DNA from: an uncultured Prevotellaceae bacterium
GTDB lineage: Bacteria > Bacteroidota > Bacteroidia > Bacteroidales > Bacteroidaceae
Length of the DNA stretch: 64,000 nt
Direction of reading: 5' to 3'
Assembly (NCBI GenBank): GCA_900315455.1
Contig: OMZE01000024.1
Span: 1 to 64,000, forward strand
Shown one piece after another: positions 8,628 through 19,600 of this stretch. Position numbers and translations under genes: made by a program. How positions within the stretch are numbered: the first letter of the stretch is position 1; every line of letters starts with the position of its first letter. Below the pieces are notes generated by a model, which was not told the DNA's origin, searched no databases, and saw only the letters and a list, made by a program, of their open reading frames with translations.

Positions 8628-9926
8628 ATGAAAATAATATCCTATCCTAAGGAAGAAACCTGGGAACAGATTACACGCCGTCCCCAGATGGACACTGCCC
8701 AACTGAGTGCTACCGTGCGTGGCGTCCTCGACGACGTGCGCCAACATGGCGATGCTGCCGTGAAGCGCTACGAGGAACGATTCGACCATGTGGCTCTCGA
8801 CTCACTGGCAGTGAGCGAGGCCGAGATGGAAGAGGCGGAGCACCTGGTGAGCCAAGAGTTGCGCGAGAGTCTCGAACTAGCACATGCCAACATCCACCGC
8901 TTCCATGCCGCACAGCGCTTTGAAGGGTCGCCCTGCGACACCCAGCCAGGTGTGCGCTGCTGGCAGAAGAGCGTGGCCATCGAACGGGTGGGACTGTATA
9001 TCCCCGGTGGCACAGCACCTTTGTTCAGTACGGTACTGATGCTCGCCACCCCCGCCAAGATTGCGGGTTGTGGCGAAATCGTGCTCTGCACGCCTCCCAA
9101 CCGGGAGGGTAAGGTGCATCCTGCCATCCTCGTCGCCGCTCGCATCGCCGGTGTGAGCAAGATTTTCAAGGCCGGCGGTGTGCAGGCCATCGGTGCCATG
9201 GCTTATGGCACTGAAAGCGTGCCCCGAGTGTATAAGATTTTCGGACCTGGCAACCAGTTTGTGATGGCTGCCAAACAGGAGGTATCGCTTCACGACGTAG
9301 CCATCGATATGCCCGCCGGACCGTCGGAGGTGTGTGTGGTGGCAGACGACAGCAGCCGTGCCGACTTCGTGGCTGCCGACCTGCTCTCACAGGCAGAACA
9401 TGGCCCCGACTCACAGTCGGTACTCATCACCACATCGGAACGTCTGCTTCACGAGGTGGAGAAGGAGTTGTCTGCTCAACTGGCTGTCCTGCCCCGCCGT
9501 GAGATTGCCGAGCAGTCGTTGGCCAACAGCATGATGATTCTTGTCGGCGATACCGACGAGGCCATCCGCCTGAGCAATGTCTATGCTCCAGAGCACCTCA
9601 TTATCTGCACCACCGACTATGAGCAGTTGGGCGAGCGGGTGGTGAATGCCGGCAGCGTGTTTCTCGGCAATTATGCCTGCGAGAGTGCCGGCGACTATGC
9701 CAGCGGCACCAACCACACCCTGCCCACCCACGGCTATGCCCTAGCCTACAATGGGGTGAATCTCGATAGTTATTGCCGTAAAATTACTTTCCAGCACCTC
9801 ACTGCCGAAGGCATCCGCCGCATTGGCAGGGCCGTGGAGGTGATGGCTGAGAACGAACAGTTGATGGGTCACAAGAACGCGATGACCTTGAGAATAAACG
9901 AAGTGAATAAAACCACTGACGCATGA
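8628..9926 (+). CDS. hisD: Histidinol dehydrogenase
   Basis: The product is 432 residues, the usual HisD length. The family signatures are [37 protein letters not shown] and the metal/active-site region [20 protein letters not shown], plus [15 protein letters not shown] near the C-terminus. It oxidises histidinol to histidine in two NAD+-dependent steps with a catalytic zinc. The ATG at 8628 is chosen because the open frame further upstream overlaps hisG out of frame. Its TGA overlaps the hisC start as ATGA. Confidence 0.97.
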   Translation: MKIISYPKEETWEQITRRPQMDTAQLSATVRGVLDDVRQHGDAAVKRYEERFDHVALDSLAVSEAEMEEAEHLVSQELRESLELAHANIHRFHAAQRFEGSPCDTQPGVRCWQKSVAIERVGLYIPGGTAPLFSTVLMLATPAKIAGCGEIVLCTPPNREGKVHPAILVAARIAGVSKIFKAGGVQAIGAMAYGTESVPRVYKIFGPGNQFVMAAKQEVSLHDVAIDMPAGPSEVCVVADDSSRADFVAADLLSQAEHGPDSQSVLITTSERLLHEVEKELSAQLAVLPRREIAEQSLANSMMILVGDTDEAIRLSNVYAPEHLIICTTDYEQLGERVVNAGSVFLGNYACESAGDYASGTNHTLPTHGYALAYNGVNLDSYCRKITFQHLTAEGIRRIGRAVEVMAENEQLMGHKNAMTLRINEVNKTTDA

Positions 9927-10957
9927 AACCACTGAAAGAACTCGTGAGGCCCAACATCTGGCAGTTGTCGCCCTATAGCAGTGCCCGTGACGAATACAGC
10001 GGCCATGAGGCGCATGTCTTCCTCGATGCCAACGAGAATCCTTACAATGGCCCGCTCAACCGCTACCCCGACCCCTTGCAGCGTGAGTTGAAGAAACTCA
10101 TCGCAAAGATAAAGGAAGTGGCAGAGAACCAGATTTTCCTCGGCAACGGCAGCGATGAGGCCATCGACCTGGTGTATCGCTGTTTCTGCCGCCCCGGCAT
10201 CGACAATGTGGTGGCCATCGAACCGACCTATGGCATGTACCGTGTATGTGCCGATATCAATGAGGTGGAATACCGCCCCGTGTTGCTCGATGAGCATTTC
10301 CAGGTGTCGGCAGAGAAAATGCTCGAAGCCTGCAACCGCTATACCAAGGTCATCTGGATTTGTTCGCCCAACAACCCGTCGGGCAACCTCATCGACCCCG
10401 ATGAGGTAGAACGCATCATCGAGGCTTTTGAAGGCATCGTGGTGGTGGATGAGGCGTATTCCGACTTTGCCCCGGGCAAGCCCTTCCGCACAAAACTGCG
10501 TCACTACCCCAACCTCATCGTCCTCAACACCATGAGCAAGGCGTGGGGCTGTGCCGCCATCCGTCTGGGCATGGCCTTTGCTTCGGAAGAGATTATCGGT
10601 TTGTTCAATAAGGTGAAATACCCCTACAACGTGAACGCGCTCACCCAGGAGCGTGCCCTCGAGATGTTGCAGTCGCCATACGATGTAGACAAATGGGTGA
10701 AACTGCTCCTGCAGGAGCGCACTCGCCTGATGGCGGCGTTCAACGACCTGCCCATCTGCAAACATGTCTATCCCACCGACGCCAACTTCTTCCTCGCCCG
10801 CATGACCGATGCTCCTGCCATTTACAACTATCTGATGGAGAATGGCATCATCGTGCGCAACCGCAGCCGCGTGACACTCTGCGACAACTGTCTGCGCGTG
10901 ACCATCGGCACAAAGAGTGAGAACAGTGCCCTGCTCTCTGCGCTGCGGCAATACTAA
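9923..10957 (+). CDS. hisC: Histidinol-phosphate aminotransferase
   Basis: The product is 344 residues, of fold type I PLP enzymes. Visible features are [18 protein letters not shown] at the start, the [20 protein letters not shown] phosphate-binding part, [24 protein letters not shown] (Asp that contacts the pyridine N) and the Schiff-base lysine in [15 protein letters not shown]. It transaminates imidazole-acetol phosphate with glutamate. The start overlaps the hisD stop by 4 nt (ATGA), which implies translational coupling. It ends the operon, and a strong terminator follows 23 bp later. Confidence 0.97.
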   Translation: MKPLKELVRPNIWQLSPYSSARDEYSGHEAHVFLDANENPYNGPLNRYPDPLQRELKKLIAKIKEVAENQIFLGNGSDEAIDLVYRCFCRPGIDNVVAIEPTYGMYRVCADINEVEYRPVLLDEHFQVSAEKMLEACNRYTKVIWICSPNNPSGNLIDPDEVERIIEAFEGIVVVDEAYSDFAPGKPFRTKLRHYPNLIVLNTMSKAWGCAAIRLGMAFASEEIIGLFNKVKYPYNVNALTQERALEMLQSPYDVDKWVKLLLQERTRLMAAFNDLPICKHVYPTDANFFLARMTDAPAIYNYLMENGIIVRNRSRVTLCDNCLRVTIGTKSENSALLSALRQY

Positions 10958-10980
10958 CCATCATGCGTTTCTGAAAACAG

Positions 10981-11019
10981 CAAGGAGGGTGGGCTTCACG
11001 GTGAAGCCCACCCTCCTTG
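10981..11019. terminator. Bidirectional terminator between hisC and the C69 dipeptidase gene
   Basis: A perfect 18-bp stem (10981-10998 with 11002-11019) and a 3-nt CGG loop have T-rich sequence to the right and A-rich sequence to the left. It serves the two convergent genes. Confidence 0.92.
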
Positions 11020-11062
11020 TTTTATCTTCCACTCTGTCTTCGCAGTTGGGGAATAGTCGCTG

Positions 11063-12703
11063 TTACTTCTCCTCCGGCACCTCAAACTTCGTTCCGGTTT
11101 GCTTGATGAGCGCACGCTTGAAGCGGTCGGGATAGCCAGGGCGCTGCGGACGTGTACCCAGTCCATGCTCGTCGCGGGTGAACTGTCCGTCTTTCTCGGG
11201 CTTGATAATCATGTCGTTGTACTTCACAATCATGTATCGTGCAAGGTCGTTCCAGCACTTCAACATCTGCTGCGCCTTTTCCACACTATAGTTGTTGAGG
11301 AAAGACACCGCCTTCTGCGGACTTTCCTGATAGAGTGCCATGGCACGCTCCTCGATACCCCTCTGGGCAGCGAAATACGACTGTTCGAGTGAGTCGCGCA
11401 CAGTTTTCAGTGCAGGGAAGAGCAATGAATAACGCGGATATACCATATTGCTCACCCAGTTGCATACCCAATAGGCATTCTTGTCGGAGAAAGTGATTTC
11501 ATCGGCTCCGGGGGTGTTGTAGCATTCCGGGCGCTCCGTCATGCTGCAGTAGATGGGGGTATAGGCCACCATATTGCCGTCGTCGTTGCCCCACCAGATG
11601 ACACCGCCAATCTCACGGGGCAGCCACGAGCGCATCTGACTCACATACGAGAAGGTGGTCTGCTGGGTAGAGGTGGGCCGCTCGTTGAAATACTTCTTCC
11701 CGTCGAGTTCGAAATAAAGGGGTGTCGGACGGTAAGGCATTTCCCAAATGCCGCCACCGATATCACCGTCGAGGGCAAAGGGGGTGCCTTCGAAATGGTC
11801 GCGCATACACTCCTCCACATCCTGCACCGACAGTTTCCTGTTGGGCACGATCCACAGCGGCATCGGCTCGTCATAATCGCCCATACCGGTGACAAAGGGA
11901 AGGTAACGGTTCATGTCGTTGCTGAAATGGTTGAAGAAACTCCACACGCGGGCCTCACAGATACGGCGTCCGGAGAAGTCGGGTTTGGCATAGGCTGCAT
12001 TCCAGGAGAATTCGCTGTCCTTACCACTGAACCACCCCATCTTGCGGGCATATTTCACCACGTTTTTCGAATACAGCACATTCTTCTTGTCTTTCATGTC
12101 GAAGGTGGTGATGCGGCTCTGGTTGGCATGGCCGCTGATGGCATTGTCGGGGATGCGGATGGCCACCCACACGGCACTGTGACTGCCAGGACCCATACCC
12201 ATCATCTCCATAATCCACGCCTCGTTGGGGTCGCAGATGGTGAATGTCTCACCTTCGGAGTTGTAGCCATAGGTCTCCACGAGTGTTGTCATCACGCTGA
12301 TGGCCTCGCGGGCTGTCTTCGACCGTTGCAGGGTCACGTAGATGAGTGAACCATAATCGAGAATTCCTTCGGGGTCCACCATCTCCTCGCGTCCGCCATA
12401 GGTCGTCTCGCCGATGGTCACCTGATACTCGTTGATGTTACCGATGACATTATAGGTCTCGGGAGCCTCAGGTATCTCGCCATGGTAGGCGTTGGTGTCC
12501 CAGTCAACGATGCGGCGCATCTCTCCTGGAGCATGTTTCGCTGCCGGGTAGTGGCATAGGTTCTGGAACATGCCGTAGTCGTCGGCATTATAGGTGCAGA
12601 TGACCGACCCGTCGGTCGATGCTCCCTTTCCCACGATGAAGTTGGTGCATGCTGATGCGCCCATCGCGGAAATGAAGAATAATGAAATGAAAAGATTTCT
12701 CAT
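11063..12703 (-). CDS. Secreted C69-family dipeptidase
   Basis: The product is 546 residues. A signal peptide (MRNLFISLFFISAMGASA) is followed at once by Cys-Thr-Asn-Phe. In peptidase family C69 (PepD) this Cys becomes the N-terminal nucleophile after processing. The next motif, VGKGASTDGSVICTYNADDY, is the usual second strand of the Ntn-hydrolase fold, and SEGETFTICDPNEAWIMEMM and ISGHANQSRITTF are also family-typical. The enzyme would release dipeptides in the periplasm or outside the cell. It follows the M23 gene by 26 nt, at the 3' end of the ileS-lspA run. Confidence 0.93.
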   Translation of the reverse strand: MRNLFISLFFISAMGASACTNFIVGKGASTDGSVICTYNADDYGMFQNLCHYPAAKHAPGEMRRIVDWDTNAYHGEIPEAPETYNVIGNINEYQVTIGETTYGGREEMVDPEGILDYGSLIYVTLQRSKTAREAISVMTTLVETYGYNSEGETFTICDPNEAWIMEMMGMGPGSHSAVWVAIRIPDNAISGHANQSRITTFDMKDKKNVLYSKNVVKYARKMGWFSGKDSEFSWNAAYAKPDFSGRRICEARVWSFFNHFSNDMNRYLPFVTGMGDYDEPMPLWIVPNRKLSVQDVEECMRDHFEGTPFALDGDIGGGIWEMPYRPTPLYFELDGKKYFNERPTSTQQTTFSYVSQMRSWLPREIGGVIWWGNDDGNMVAYTPIYCSMTERPECYNTPGADEITFSDKNAYWVCNWVSNMVYPRYSLLFPALKTVRDSLEQSYFAAQRGIEERAMALYQESPQKAVSFLNNYSVEKAQQMLKCWNDLARYMIVKYNDMIIKPEKDGQFTRDEHGLGTRPQRPGYPDRFKRALIKQTGTKFEVPEEK

Positions 12704-12729
12704 CGTATCAAGGTTTATTGATTGTTTGT

Positions 12730-14403
12730 CTAATAAATGATTGTCGTCTCATAAGTCGTGGCATTGCCGCACCGGTCGCGGGCGGTCACACTGAGCAGGC
12801 GCTCTCCGCCAGTGGGCGCCACAGGAGTCTGTCGCAGGTTGCACACCATGTGCGACGATTTCTTCACGTATTCGAAGAGCACGAACTGCCCGTCAACGTA
12901 TCCTTCCACGCCATCTAATCCCGATGCGCTGTCGCGGATGTCGAAGCAAATGGTCTGCTGGTCTTCCCATGCACGCTCGGCTACGGGGGTGATGTGCGGT
13001 GGGGTGTCGTCGTAGGCCACTACGAAGGCCTCACCGATGTCGCGGATGCGGCATTCCACCCATTCTCCGTCGACACGTGCCTTGACGAATGTCTCGTTGT
13101 CGAAATCGAGTGGGTTGCGGGCATTGAATTTCCTTGCCGCCACATAAATCTTATTGGTGTCGGGCACCTCTTTGCGGAGCCTTATCCTGAGTTGTGCCGC
13201 TTCCGCCAGTGGCACCGACTGTCGTGCGAAAGACACTTCATGCGACAACCGTCTCGACGAACGCTGTGCCGTCTTCACCTTGGCATCGAAGAGCATTCCT
13301 TCCTTCGGCACGCTGAGGGTCACGTCTTCGGCATCAATGCAGTTTTCCATATCCCTGTTGAAATGCAGGGAATCGGCTGTTTCTTCTATGGGGACCACCT
13401 CTTCGCGTCGCCCGATGACGGTGAACGAGAACTGCTGCTGGTTGCCGAAGAAGTCGCTCAACACATACGACAGGCGATAGGGCCGCTCCTCGTTGAAGTC
13501 TACGACACCTTTCTCGTTGTTGGTCTTTATGATTGACAAGGTGTTTCCTTGTTCCACAAACGACTTGAGAAACCACTCTTGCTGACGGATGAAATAATTG
13601 TAGTCGCCCCAGATATTCACCAGTTTGTTGTCACTGAGCGGAATATTGTCGACATCACTGCTGAAAACTTCCTTGTCGTCGACGAGGAAACGCGTGAACC
13701 GAACTCCCAACTTGTTGGCCGACCCTTCCATCTGGTCGTAGGCGAGCAGGCCGAAACCCACTTTCCCCCAGGCAAAGAGCGAGTCGGTGATGGCACCCTC
13801 ACTGAGGTCGAAACGCTGGGGGGTGTTTTTGCCGCAAAACATGCCTTTCCCGGGTTGGGGATAGGCCATGATGGCATCTGCCACCGGTGGCATGGAGTCT
13901 TTAAGCAGTTCGGGGATGAATGCCAAGGGGTCCATGAGGTGCCCGTTGTCGGTCTGGTAAATCTCCAGGTGCAGATGAGGTCCCATGCTCGCCCCCGTGT
14001 CGCCGCTGAGGGCGATAAGTTGGCCCTGAGCCACCGGACATTCCCTTGCCTCAAGGGTGATATCGGCATCGGTGGTTTTGTTGCTGTATTGGAATTGGCG
14101 CACCTTTGCCTCGATGAAGGGGGCAAAGCGCTGCAGGTGGGCATATACGCTGGTATAGCCGTCGGGATGCCGCACATACACGGTGTTGCCATGTCCCTGA
14201 GCGCTCACCGACACGCGACACACATACCCGTCACCGATGGAATAGACGGCTTTCCCTTCTGTCTGCTGGGTCTTGATGTCGATACCGCCATGGAAATGGT
14301 TGGGTCGGGGTTCTCCGAAGTTTCCGGAGAGCAACACATCGAAATGCACGGGCGAGACGAATGCCACGACAGCGAGCATCATACTGGTGAGGAAAGACGT
14401 CAT
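12730..14403 (-). CDS. M23-family metallopeptidase (LytM domain, secreted)
   Basis: The product is 557 residues with an N-terminal signal segment (MTSFLTSMMLAVVAFVSPVH). The LytM zinc site lies unusually close to the N-terminus: NHFHGGIDIKTQQTEGKAVY (His and Asp ligands near residues 38-42), then GNTVYVRHPDGYTSVYAHLQ, and MGPHLHLEIYQ, which gives the HxH motif near 150. About 380 C-terminal residues have no recognisable domain and appear as beta-rich repeats, possibly bacterial Ig-like. Such enzymes cut peptidoglycan cross-bridges or regulate other hydrolases. It starts 12 nt after the DUF4296 gene stop. Confidence 0.92.
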   Translation of the reverse strand: MTSFLTSMMLAVVAFVSPVHFDVLLSGNFGEPRPNHFHGGIDIKTQQTEGKAVYSIGDGYVCRVSVSAQGHGNTVYVRHPDGYTSVYAHLQRFAPFIEAKVRQFQYSNKTTDADITLEARECPVAQGQLIALSGDTGASMGPHLHLEIYQTDNGHLMDPLAFIPELLKDSMPPVADAIMAYPQPGKGMFCGKNTPQRFDLSEGAITDSLFAWGKVGFGLLAYDQMEGSANKLGVRFTRFLVDDKEVFSSDVDNIPLSDNKLVNIWGDYNYFIRQQEWFLKSFVEQGNTLSIIKTNNEKGVVDFNEERPYRLSYVLSDFFGNQQQFSFTVIGRREEVVPIEETADSLHFNRDMENCIDAEDVTLSVPKEGMLFDAKVKTAQRSSRRLSHEVSFARQSVPLAEAAQLRIRLRKEVPDTNKIYVAARKFNARNPLDFDNETFVKARVDGEWVECRIRDIGEAFVVAYDDTPPHITPVAERAWEDQQTICFDIRDSASGLDGVEGYVDGQFVLFEYVKKSSHMVCNLRQTPVAPTGGERLLSVTARDRCGNATTYETTIIY

Positions 14404-14415
14404 GATGGTGTTTGG

Positions 14416-15426
14416 CTATTTGTTATCTCCTTTTTCAATGCGGGGTGAGTTGGGAACATCGCCATAAATGGCTGGCCTGTTGCCGGAAGATGCGGGTGGC
14501 ACATGTGAGGAAACACCGCCATGGTGCGCATCAGGCCCGATGGAGGGACCAGGGACGCCCGGCACCGGTATGCTGTGCGAGGCGTTGCCGTCCTCATTGC
14601 CAGGGTTGGATTGTCCATCCTTCCCTTCATCCTCCTCCGGGTTAACGTGCATCCTCATGAGTTTCATGTTGTCGACGGTCATCATCTTCAGACTCGGCGA
14701 GTTGGTGTTGTCTCTTCCCAGGTGTATGAAGCCCCTGACCATCCTGATGTCATGTTCCTGGCTTCCTTCCAACGGCACGCTGTAGTTCATGTCGGCTCCC
14801 AGGTGGACAGTCTGTGTGGCAACACTGTCGTTGTCGTAGAACACGGCCAACATGGCGGTGCCGTTGCGTGCCCCGTCCTGGAAGATGAAGCGCCCTTCGA
14901 ACGACAATATCATCTTGTCGCCCCTGTGGTATGCCGTGTCGGCCTTCACTTCAAAAGAGATGGTGTTGTAGGGGGCCTGGGGGATAAGTACCGCCGTCTG
15001 CCTGTAGTTCCACACCGTGGCAGTATCCCCTTGAGAGGTGATGGTGCCAAACTGACTCAATTCGTTGGCGGAGGCACCGAGGGCCACAGCCTCGTTGTCG
15101 AGCCGTTTGGCAAGGTTCTGGTAGATATCGTGCAACCGTTGGGTGTGACGGTAATAATAGACGAGCGACGAGTCGAGCAACGCCTCCGACACACCGTGCT
15201 TCCTGAGTACGGCCTGCCTGTAGGCGAGCCGCCGGAAAGCGAGGTCCTGCGAGTTACCCTCTACTACAGCCATTCCGTCGGCCACATGCAGGTCGTAGAG
15301 GATATCCTCCATTTCGCCGGGCTGCAACAACTTCCGAGGCACGCCAGGTTTGCACCCCACGGCAACGAAGAGTGCCATGGCGAGCATCACTGGGCAGAGC
15401 AATCTGTAAATCAGCCTCATGGGCAT
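14416..15426 (-). CDS. DUF4296 domain lipoprotein
   Basis: The product is 336 residues. MPMRLIYRLLCPVMLAMALF followed by VAVGC is a lipoprotein signal; a second ATG two codons in would also serve. Residues about 30-130 match the DUF4296 pattern: PGEMEDILYDLHVADGMAVV, then a tyrosine-rich helix LLDSSLVYYYRHTQRLHDIY. The C-terminal third is proline- and glycine-rich with a nonspecific NPEEDEGKDGQSNPGNEDGN stretch. DUF4296 lipoproteins are a Bacteroidetes family usually found beside lspA, as here; their role is unknown. A link to lipoprotein or envelope biogenesis is only suggested by the neighbourhood. Confidence 0.85.
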   Translation of the reverse strand: MPMRLIYRLLCPVMLAMALFVAVGCKPGVPRKLLQPGEMEDILYDLHVADGMAVVEGNSQDLAFRRLAYRQAVLRKHGVSEALLDSSLVYYYRHTQRLHDIYQNLAKRLDNEAVALGASANELSQFGTITSQGDTATVWNYRQTAVLIPQAPYNTISFEVKADTAYHRGDKMILSFEGRFIFQDGARNGTAMLAVFYDNDSVATQTVHLGADMNYSVPLEGSQEHDIRMVRGFIHLGRDNTNSPSLKMMTVDNMKLMRMHVNPEEDEGKDGQSNPGNEDGNASHSIPVPGVPGPSIGPDAHHGGVSSHVPPASSGNRPAIYGDVPNSPRIEKGDNK

Positions 15427-15495
15427 AATGGAGTTGGTGTTTTCCCGAAGATGCCGGAGATGCCGGGTTATCCAGGATGACAGGATGCCGTGAAC

Positions 15496-16167
15496 TTATT
15501 CGGTGGGGGCGTCGTCGCCCTCGGGCTGCTTGTCGGCAGCATCCTTTGAAAACGAGATGGTGGCCAGTTCTTTCCTACAGAACAGCAACAGGGCGATGAC
15601 GCCCGAGGTAATGCAGGAGTCGGCGAAGTTGAACACCGGACTGAAGAAGATATAATGCTCTCCTCCCCATATCGGCAACCATTGCGGCAGGTCGGTCTCG
15701 AAGAGGGGGAAGTAGAGCATGTCGACCACCCTTCCCCTGAATATCTCTTCATATCCCTGTCCCCATGGCACGAAATGTGCGATGGTGTCCGACGTTGAAG
15801 CCGTGAACACCTGTCCGTAGGCGATGCAGTCGATGAGGTTGCCTGCCGCCCCTGCCAAGACAAGGGCAAGGCACACCACGTAGACCCATCTGGCATTTTT
15901 TCTCACCTGGCGGTAGAGATACACGGCGATGACAGCGATTGCCGCCATGCGGAAGAAGGTGAGCACGAGTTTGTTGATGAAGGTCATGCCGTATGCCATG
16001 CCGTTGTTCTCCACGAAGGTGATATAGAACCAGTCGGTGACTCTTATCGACTCATGGAGGTACATGGATGTCTTGACCTCGACCTTGATGATCTGGTCAA
16101 CGACAAGGATGAGAACAACTGCTATCAGTGCCACCCACCCTTTTGCGGAAGGGAAATGCCGGGCCAT
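15496..16167 (-). CDS. lspA: Lipoprotein signal peptidase (signal peptidase II)
   Basis: The product is 223 residues, longer than enterobacterial LspA (about 165) because of an internal loop and a hydrophilic tail (SKDAADKQPEGDDAPTE), a common Bacteroidetes trait. Four membrane helices are visible. The catalytic aspartates are in LAGAAGNLIDCIAYG and SPVFNFADSCITSGV, matching the GN-x-x-D and FN-x-AD motifs. VENNGMAYGM is the conserved (E)N-x-G-x-(A/S) loop. It removes lipoprotein signal peptides at the lipidated Cys; many lipoproteins in this window are its likely clients. Its ATG overlaps the upstream gene's TGA by one base. Confidence 0.96.
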   Translation of the reverse strand: MARHFPSAKGWVALIAVVLILVVDQIIKVEVKTSMYLHESIRVTDWFYITFVENNGMAYGMTFINKLVLTFFRMAAIAVIAVYLYRQVRKNARWVYVVCLALVLAGAAGNLIDCIAYGQVFTASTSDTIAHFVPWGQGYEEIFRGRVVDMLYFPLFETDLPQWLPIWGGEHYIFFSPVFNFADSCITSGVIALLLFCRKELATISFSKDAADKQPEGDDAPTE

Positions 16168-16550
16168 CAGAACTTCTTGCGTGCTATTTTCGATTGCACG
16201 CTGAGGGTGGCATGGGGCACAGCGCGGAGACGCTCTTTCGGAATGAGTTCTCCCGTGATGCGGTCGATGCCATAGGTTTTGTTCTCGATGCGCACGATGG
16301 CAGCCTCAAGGCCCTGGATGAACTTCTGCTGCCTGCAGGCCAACTGCACCAGTTCTTCCTTGCTTTGTGTGGCACTGCCCTCCTCGAGCACCTTGTAGGT
16401 GGGCGAGGTGTCGTCGACGTCGTTGCCGTCGGCGTTCATCAGTTGCTTCATCATCTGATTGTAGTCATTATAGGCCAGTTTGAGTTTTTCGTTGATGATA
16501 GCGCGGAACTCCTCGAGTTCCTCGTCGCTGTAGCGTTTTTTCTCAGCCAT
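16167..16550 (-). CDS. TraR/DksA-family protein lacking the zinc-finger cysteines
   Basis: The product is 127 residues, starting MAEKKRYSDEELEEFRAIIN with a long N-terminal helix like DksA. The C-terminal part, ENKTYGIDRITGELIPKERL followed by RAVPHATLSVQSK, is the family's zinc-finger region (normally YG-x-C-x-x-(C/T)G-x-x-I). The first Cys is Asp here and the others are absent, so zinc binding is unlikely. DksA proteins bind in the RNA polymerase secondary channel and act with ppGpp. It sits between ileS and lspA and overlaps the lspA start by one base, an arrangement common in Bacteroidetes. Confidence 0.9.
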   Translation of the reverse strand: MAEKKRYSDEELEEFRAIINEKLKLAYNDYNQMMKQLMNADGNDVDDTSPTYKVLEEGSATQSKEELVQLACRQQKFIQGLEAAIVRIENKTYGIDRITGELIPKERLRAVPHATLSVQSKIARKKF

Positions 16551-16619
16551 AATAGCAATTTTTAAGTTGATGCCCCATATCGGTATGGATTCCTCCTACC
16601 AGGGCATGAAAGATAAAGA

Positions 16620-19600
16620 TTATTTCGTTTTTTCCACTTTTATCTTGAGGGTGACATCATCGAAAGCCACCTCGGTGCCGTCGTTGGACTCGAAGGAGAT
16701 GCTGTCGGCGAGCACCTGTGTCATGACAAAGTCGCCAAACTCCCCGCAGGCGTCCTGCAGGTCCTTGTTGGGCTCGATGGTCACATCGATACGGTCGGTT
16801 ATCTCCAGACCGCTGTCCTTCCTGATGTTCTGGATGCGGTTGATGAGTTCGCGGGCCAGTCCTTCTTTTTTCAGCGATTCGGTGAGTTGCACCTCGAGGG
16901 CGACGGTGAGGTTGCCCTCATTGGCAACGAGCCATCCCGGGATATCCTCACTGATAATCTCCACGTCGGCGGAATCAATGTCGAGGTTTTGTCCCTCAAC
17001 GGTGATTTGCAGTTTCCCGTCGTTCTCGAGCGTTGCAATCTGCTTCTGGTCGAGAGCGCCCATGACAGCAGCCACACCCTTCATCAGTTTCCCGTATTTC
17101 TTGCCCATCGTGCGGAAGTTGCACTTCACTTTCTTCACGAGCAGTCCCTCTTCCTCCGCAAAATCGAGTTGTTTCACATTCACCTCGTTGAGGATGGTCT
17201 CTGCCACTGCCTCGATGCGCTGACGCTGCAGGTTGTCTACGGCAGGTATCATGATGCGCTGGAGGGGTTGCTTCACCTTGATGTTCACCTTTCTTCTGAG
17301 GGCGAGCACCATGGATGATATCTTCTGCGAGAGTTCCATCTGTGCCTCCAGTTCCACATCCTCATATCCGTCGGCGGTGGGGAATTTCTCCAGGTGCACG
17401 CTGTCGGCAGTGGCTCTTCCGGTAGCCTGGGCAAGGTCGAGATAGAGTCGGTCGGCATAGAACGGTGCGAATGGAGCGAGGAGTTTTGCCACCGTTTCCA
17501 GACAGGTATAGAGGGTCTGGAAGGCGGCGAGTTTGTCGTTGTCCATCTCTTTGCCCCAGAAGCGTTTGCGGTTGATGCGCACATACCAGTTGGAGAGATT
17601 GTCGCACACAAACTCATCAATCATCCTCCCTGCCCTTGTCGGCTCATAGTCGTTAAGGCTCTCGTCTACAGCCTTTACCAGGGAGTTGAGTTTGGAGAGA
17701 ATCCAGCGGTCGCTCTCGGGCCTGTCCTCCACGGGCACGTCGGGCTGTGAATAGTCGAACCCGTCGACGTTGGCATAGAGGGCAAAGAAAGAATAGGTGT
17801 TGTAGAGTGTACCGAAGAACTTGCGTCTCACCTCGTCCACTCCCTCTGTGTCGAACTTCAGATTGTCCCAGGGCTGTGAGTTGGTCATCATGTAGAAACG
17901 CAGGGCGTCGGCGCCATATTTCTCGATGCAGTCGAAGGGGTCGACGGCATTGCCGAGGCGCTTGCTCATCTTATTGCCCTTGGCATCGAGCACGAGACCT
18001 GTGGAAACTACATTCTTGAAGGCCACGCTGTCGAAAATCATCGTGGCAATGGCGTGGAGTGTGAAGAACCAACCACGGGTCTGGTCCACACCCTCGCTGA
18101 TGAAGTCGGAGGGGAAGGCCTTGCCCTTGTCCACGGCATCGGCATTCTCAAACGGATAGTGTGCCTGTGCATAGGGCATCGACCCGGAATCGAACCACAC
18201 GTCGATGAGGTCGGTCTCGCGGCGCATGGGTTTTCCGGTGGAACTCACGAGGAGAATCTGATCGACGTATGGACGGTGCATGTCGATGCGGTCGTAGTTT
18301 TCCCTGGAGTAGTCACCGGGCACAAAACCTTTCTTCTTCAGCGGGTTCTCTTTCATCACACCGGCGGCGACGGATTTCTCTATCTCATCGTAGAGTTGTT
18401 GCAGCGAACCGATGCAGATGGCCTCGCCATCGTCTTCATTGCGCCAGATGGGCAATGGAGTACCCCAGAAGCGGCTACGGCTGAGGTTCCAGTCGTTGAG
18501 GTTTTCGAGCCAGTTGCCGAATCGTCCCGTTCCGGTCGACTCGGGTTTCCAGTTGATGCGCTGGTTGAGTTCTACCATACGCTCCTTGCAAGCCGTACTG
18601 CGGATGAACCAACTGTCGAGGGGATAGTAGAGCACCGGCTTGTCGGTGCGCCAGCAGTGGGGATAGTTGTGGGTATGTTTCTCTATCTTGAACGCCTTGT
18701 TCTCAGCCTTCAAATCCATGCAAATGGAGATGTCGAGGGTTTCGGCATCGGGGGCGAGGGTCTCGTCGTAGGCGTTTTTCACATAGCGTCCGGCATAGCG
18801 GTTCCACAATGTTTCGTTGATATGGTTGGCCACGAAGTCGGGGTCAAGGTCTTCGGTAAGGAAATATTTTCCTTGCAGGTCGACGACAGGGCGTTCGTGC
18901 CCTTTCCTGTCCACCATAACGATGGGTGGCACCCCTGCTTTCTTGGCAACGAGGGCATCGTCGGCACCGAAGTTGGGGGCGATATGCACGATACCGGTAC
19001 CGTCCTCGGTAGTGACGTAATCGCCGGGGATGACACGGAAAGCGCCGTCGGTGAGGGGTTTCACCATGGGCATGAGTTGTTCGTACTCCATCCCCACGAG
19101 GTCGGTGCCTTTATAGCGTGCCACGATGGTCCAGGGAATCACCTTGTCGCCTTTCTTGTAATCTTGGAGGTTGGCATCGCGTCCTTTCTCATTGAGGTAG
19201 GCACTGGTCCTTGCCTCTGCCATGACGAGTGTCACGGGTTCTGCGGTATAGGGGTTGTAGGTCTGCACGGCCACATAGTCGATCTTCGGTCCCACGCAGA
19301 GCGCGGAGTTGGCAGCGAGTGTCCAAGGTGTTGTTGTCCATGCGATGAAGTAGGGCTTTCCCCATGCTGTCATTTCCAGTTTGGGGGTCTTCATGGCAAA
19401 CTGTGCCGTGACAGTGGTGTCTTTCACGTCGCGGTAGCATCCCGGCTGGTTGAGTTCATGGCTCGAGAGACCCGTTCCTGCTGCGGGTGAATAGGGCTGG
19501 ATGGTATATCCTTTGTAGAGCAGGCCTTTGTCATAGAACTGCTTGAGCAACCACCAGAGTGTCTCGATGTATTTGTTGTCGTAAGTGATATAGGGGTCGT

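Noticed and set aside
18181-18200. GACCCGGAATCGAACCACAC looks like a tRNA T-arm
   Set aside because: It is inside the ileS frame and no matching acceptor or anticodon arms are around it.
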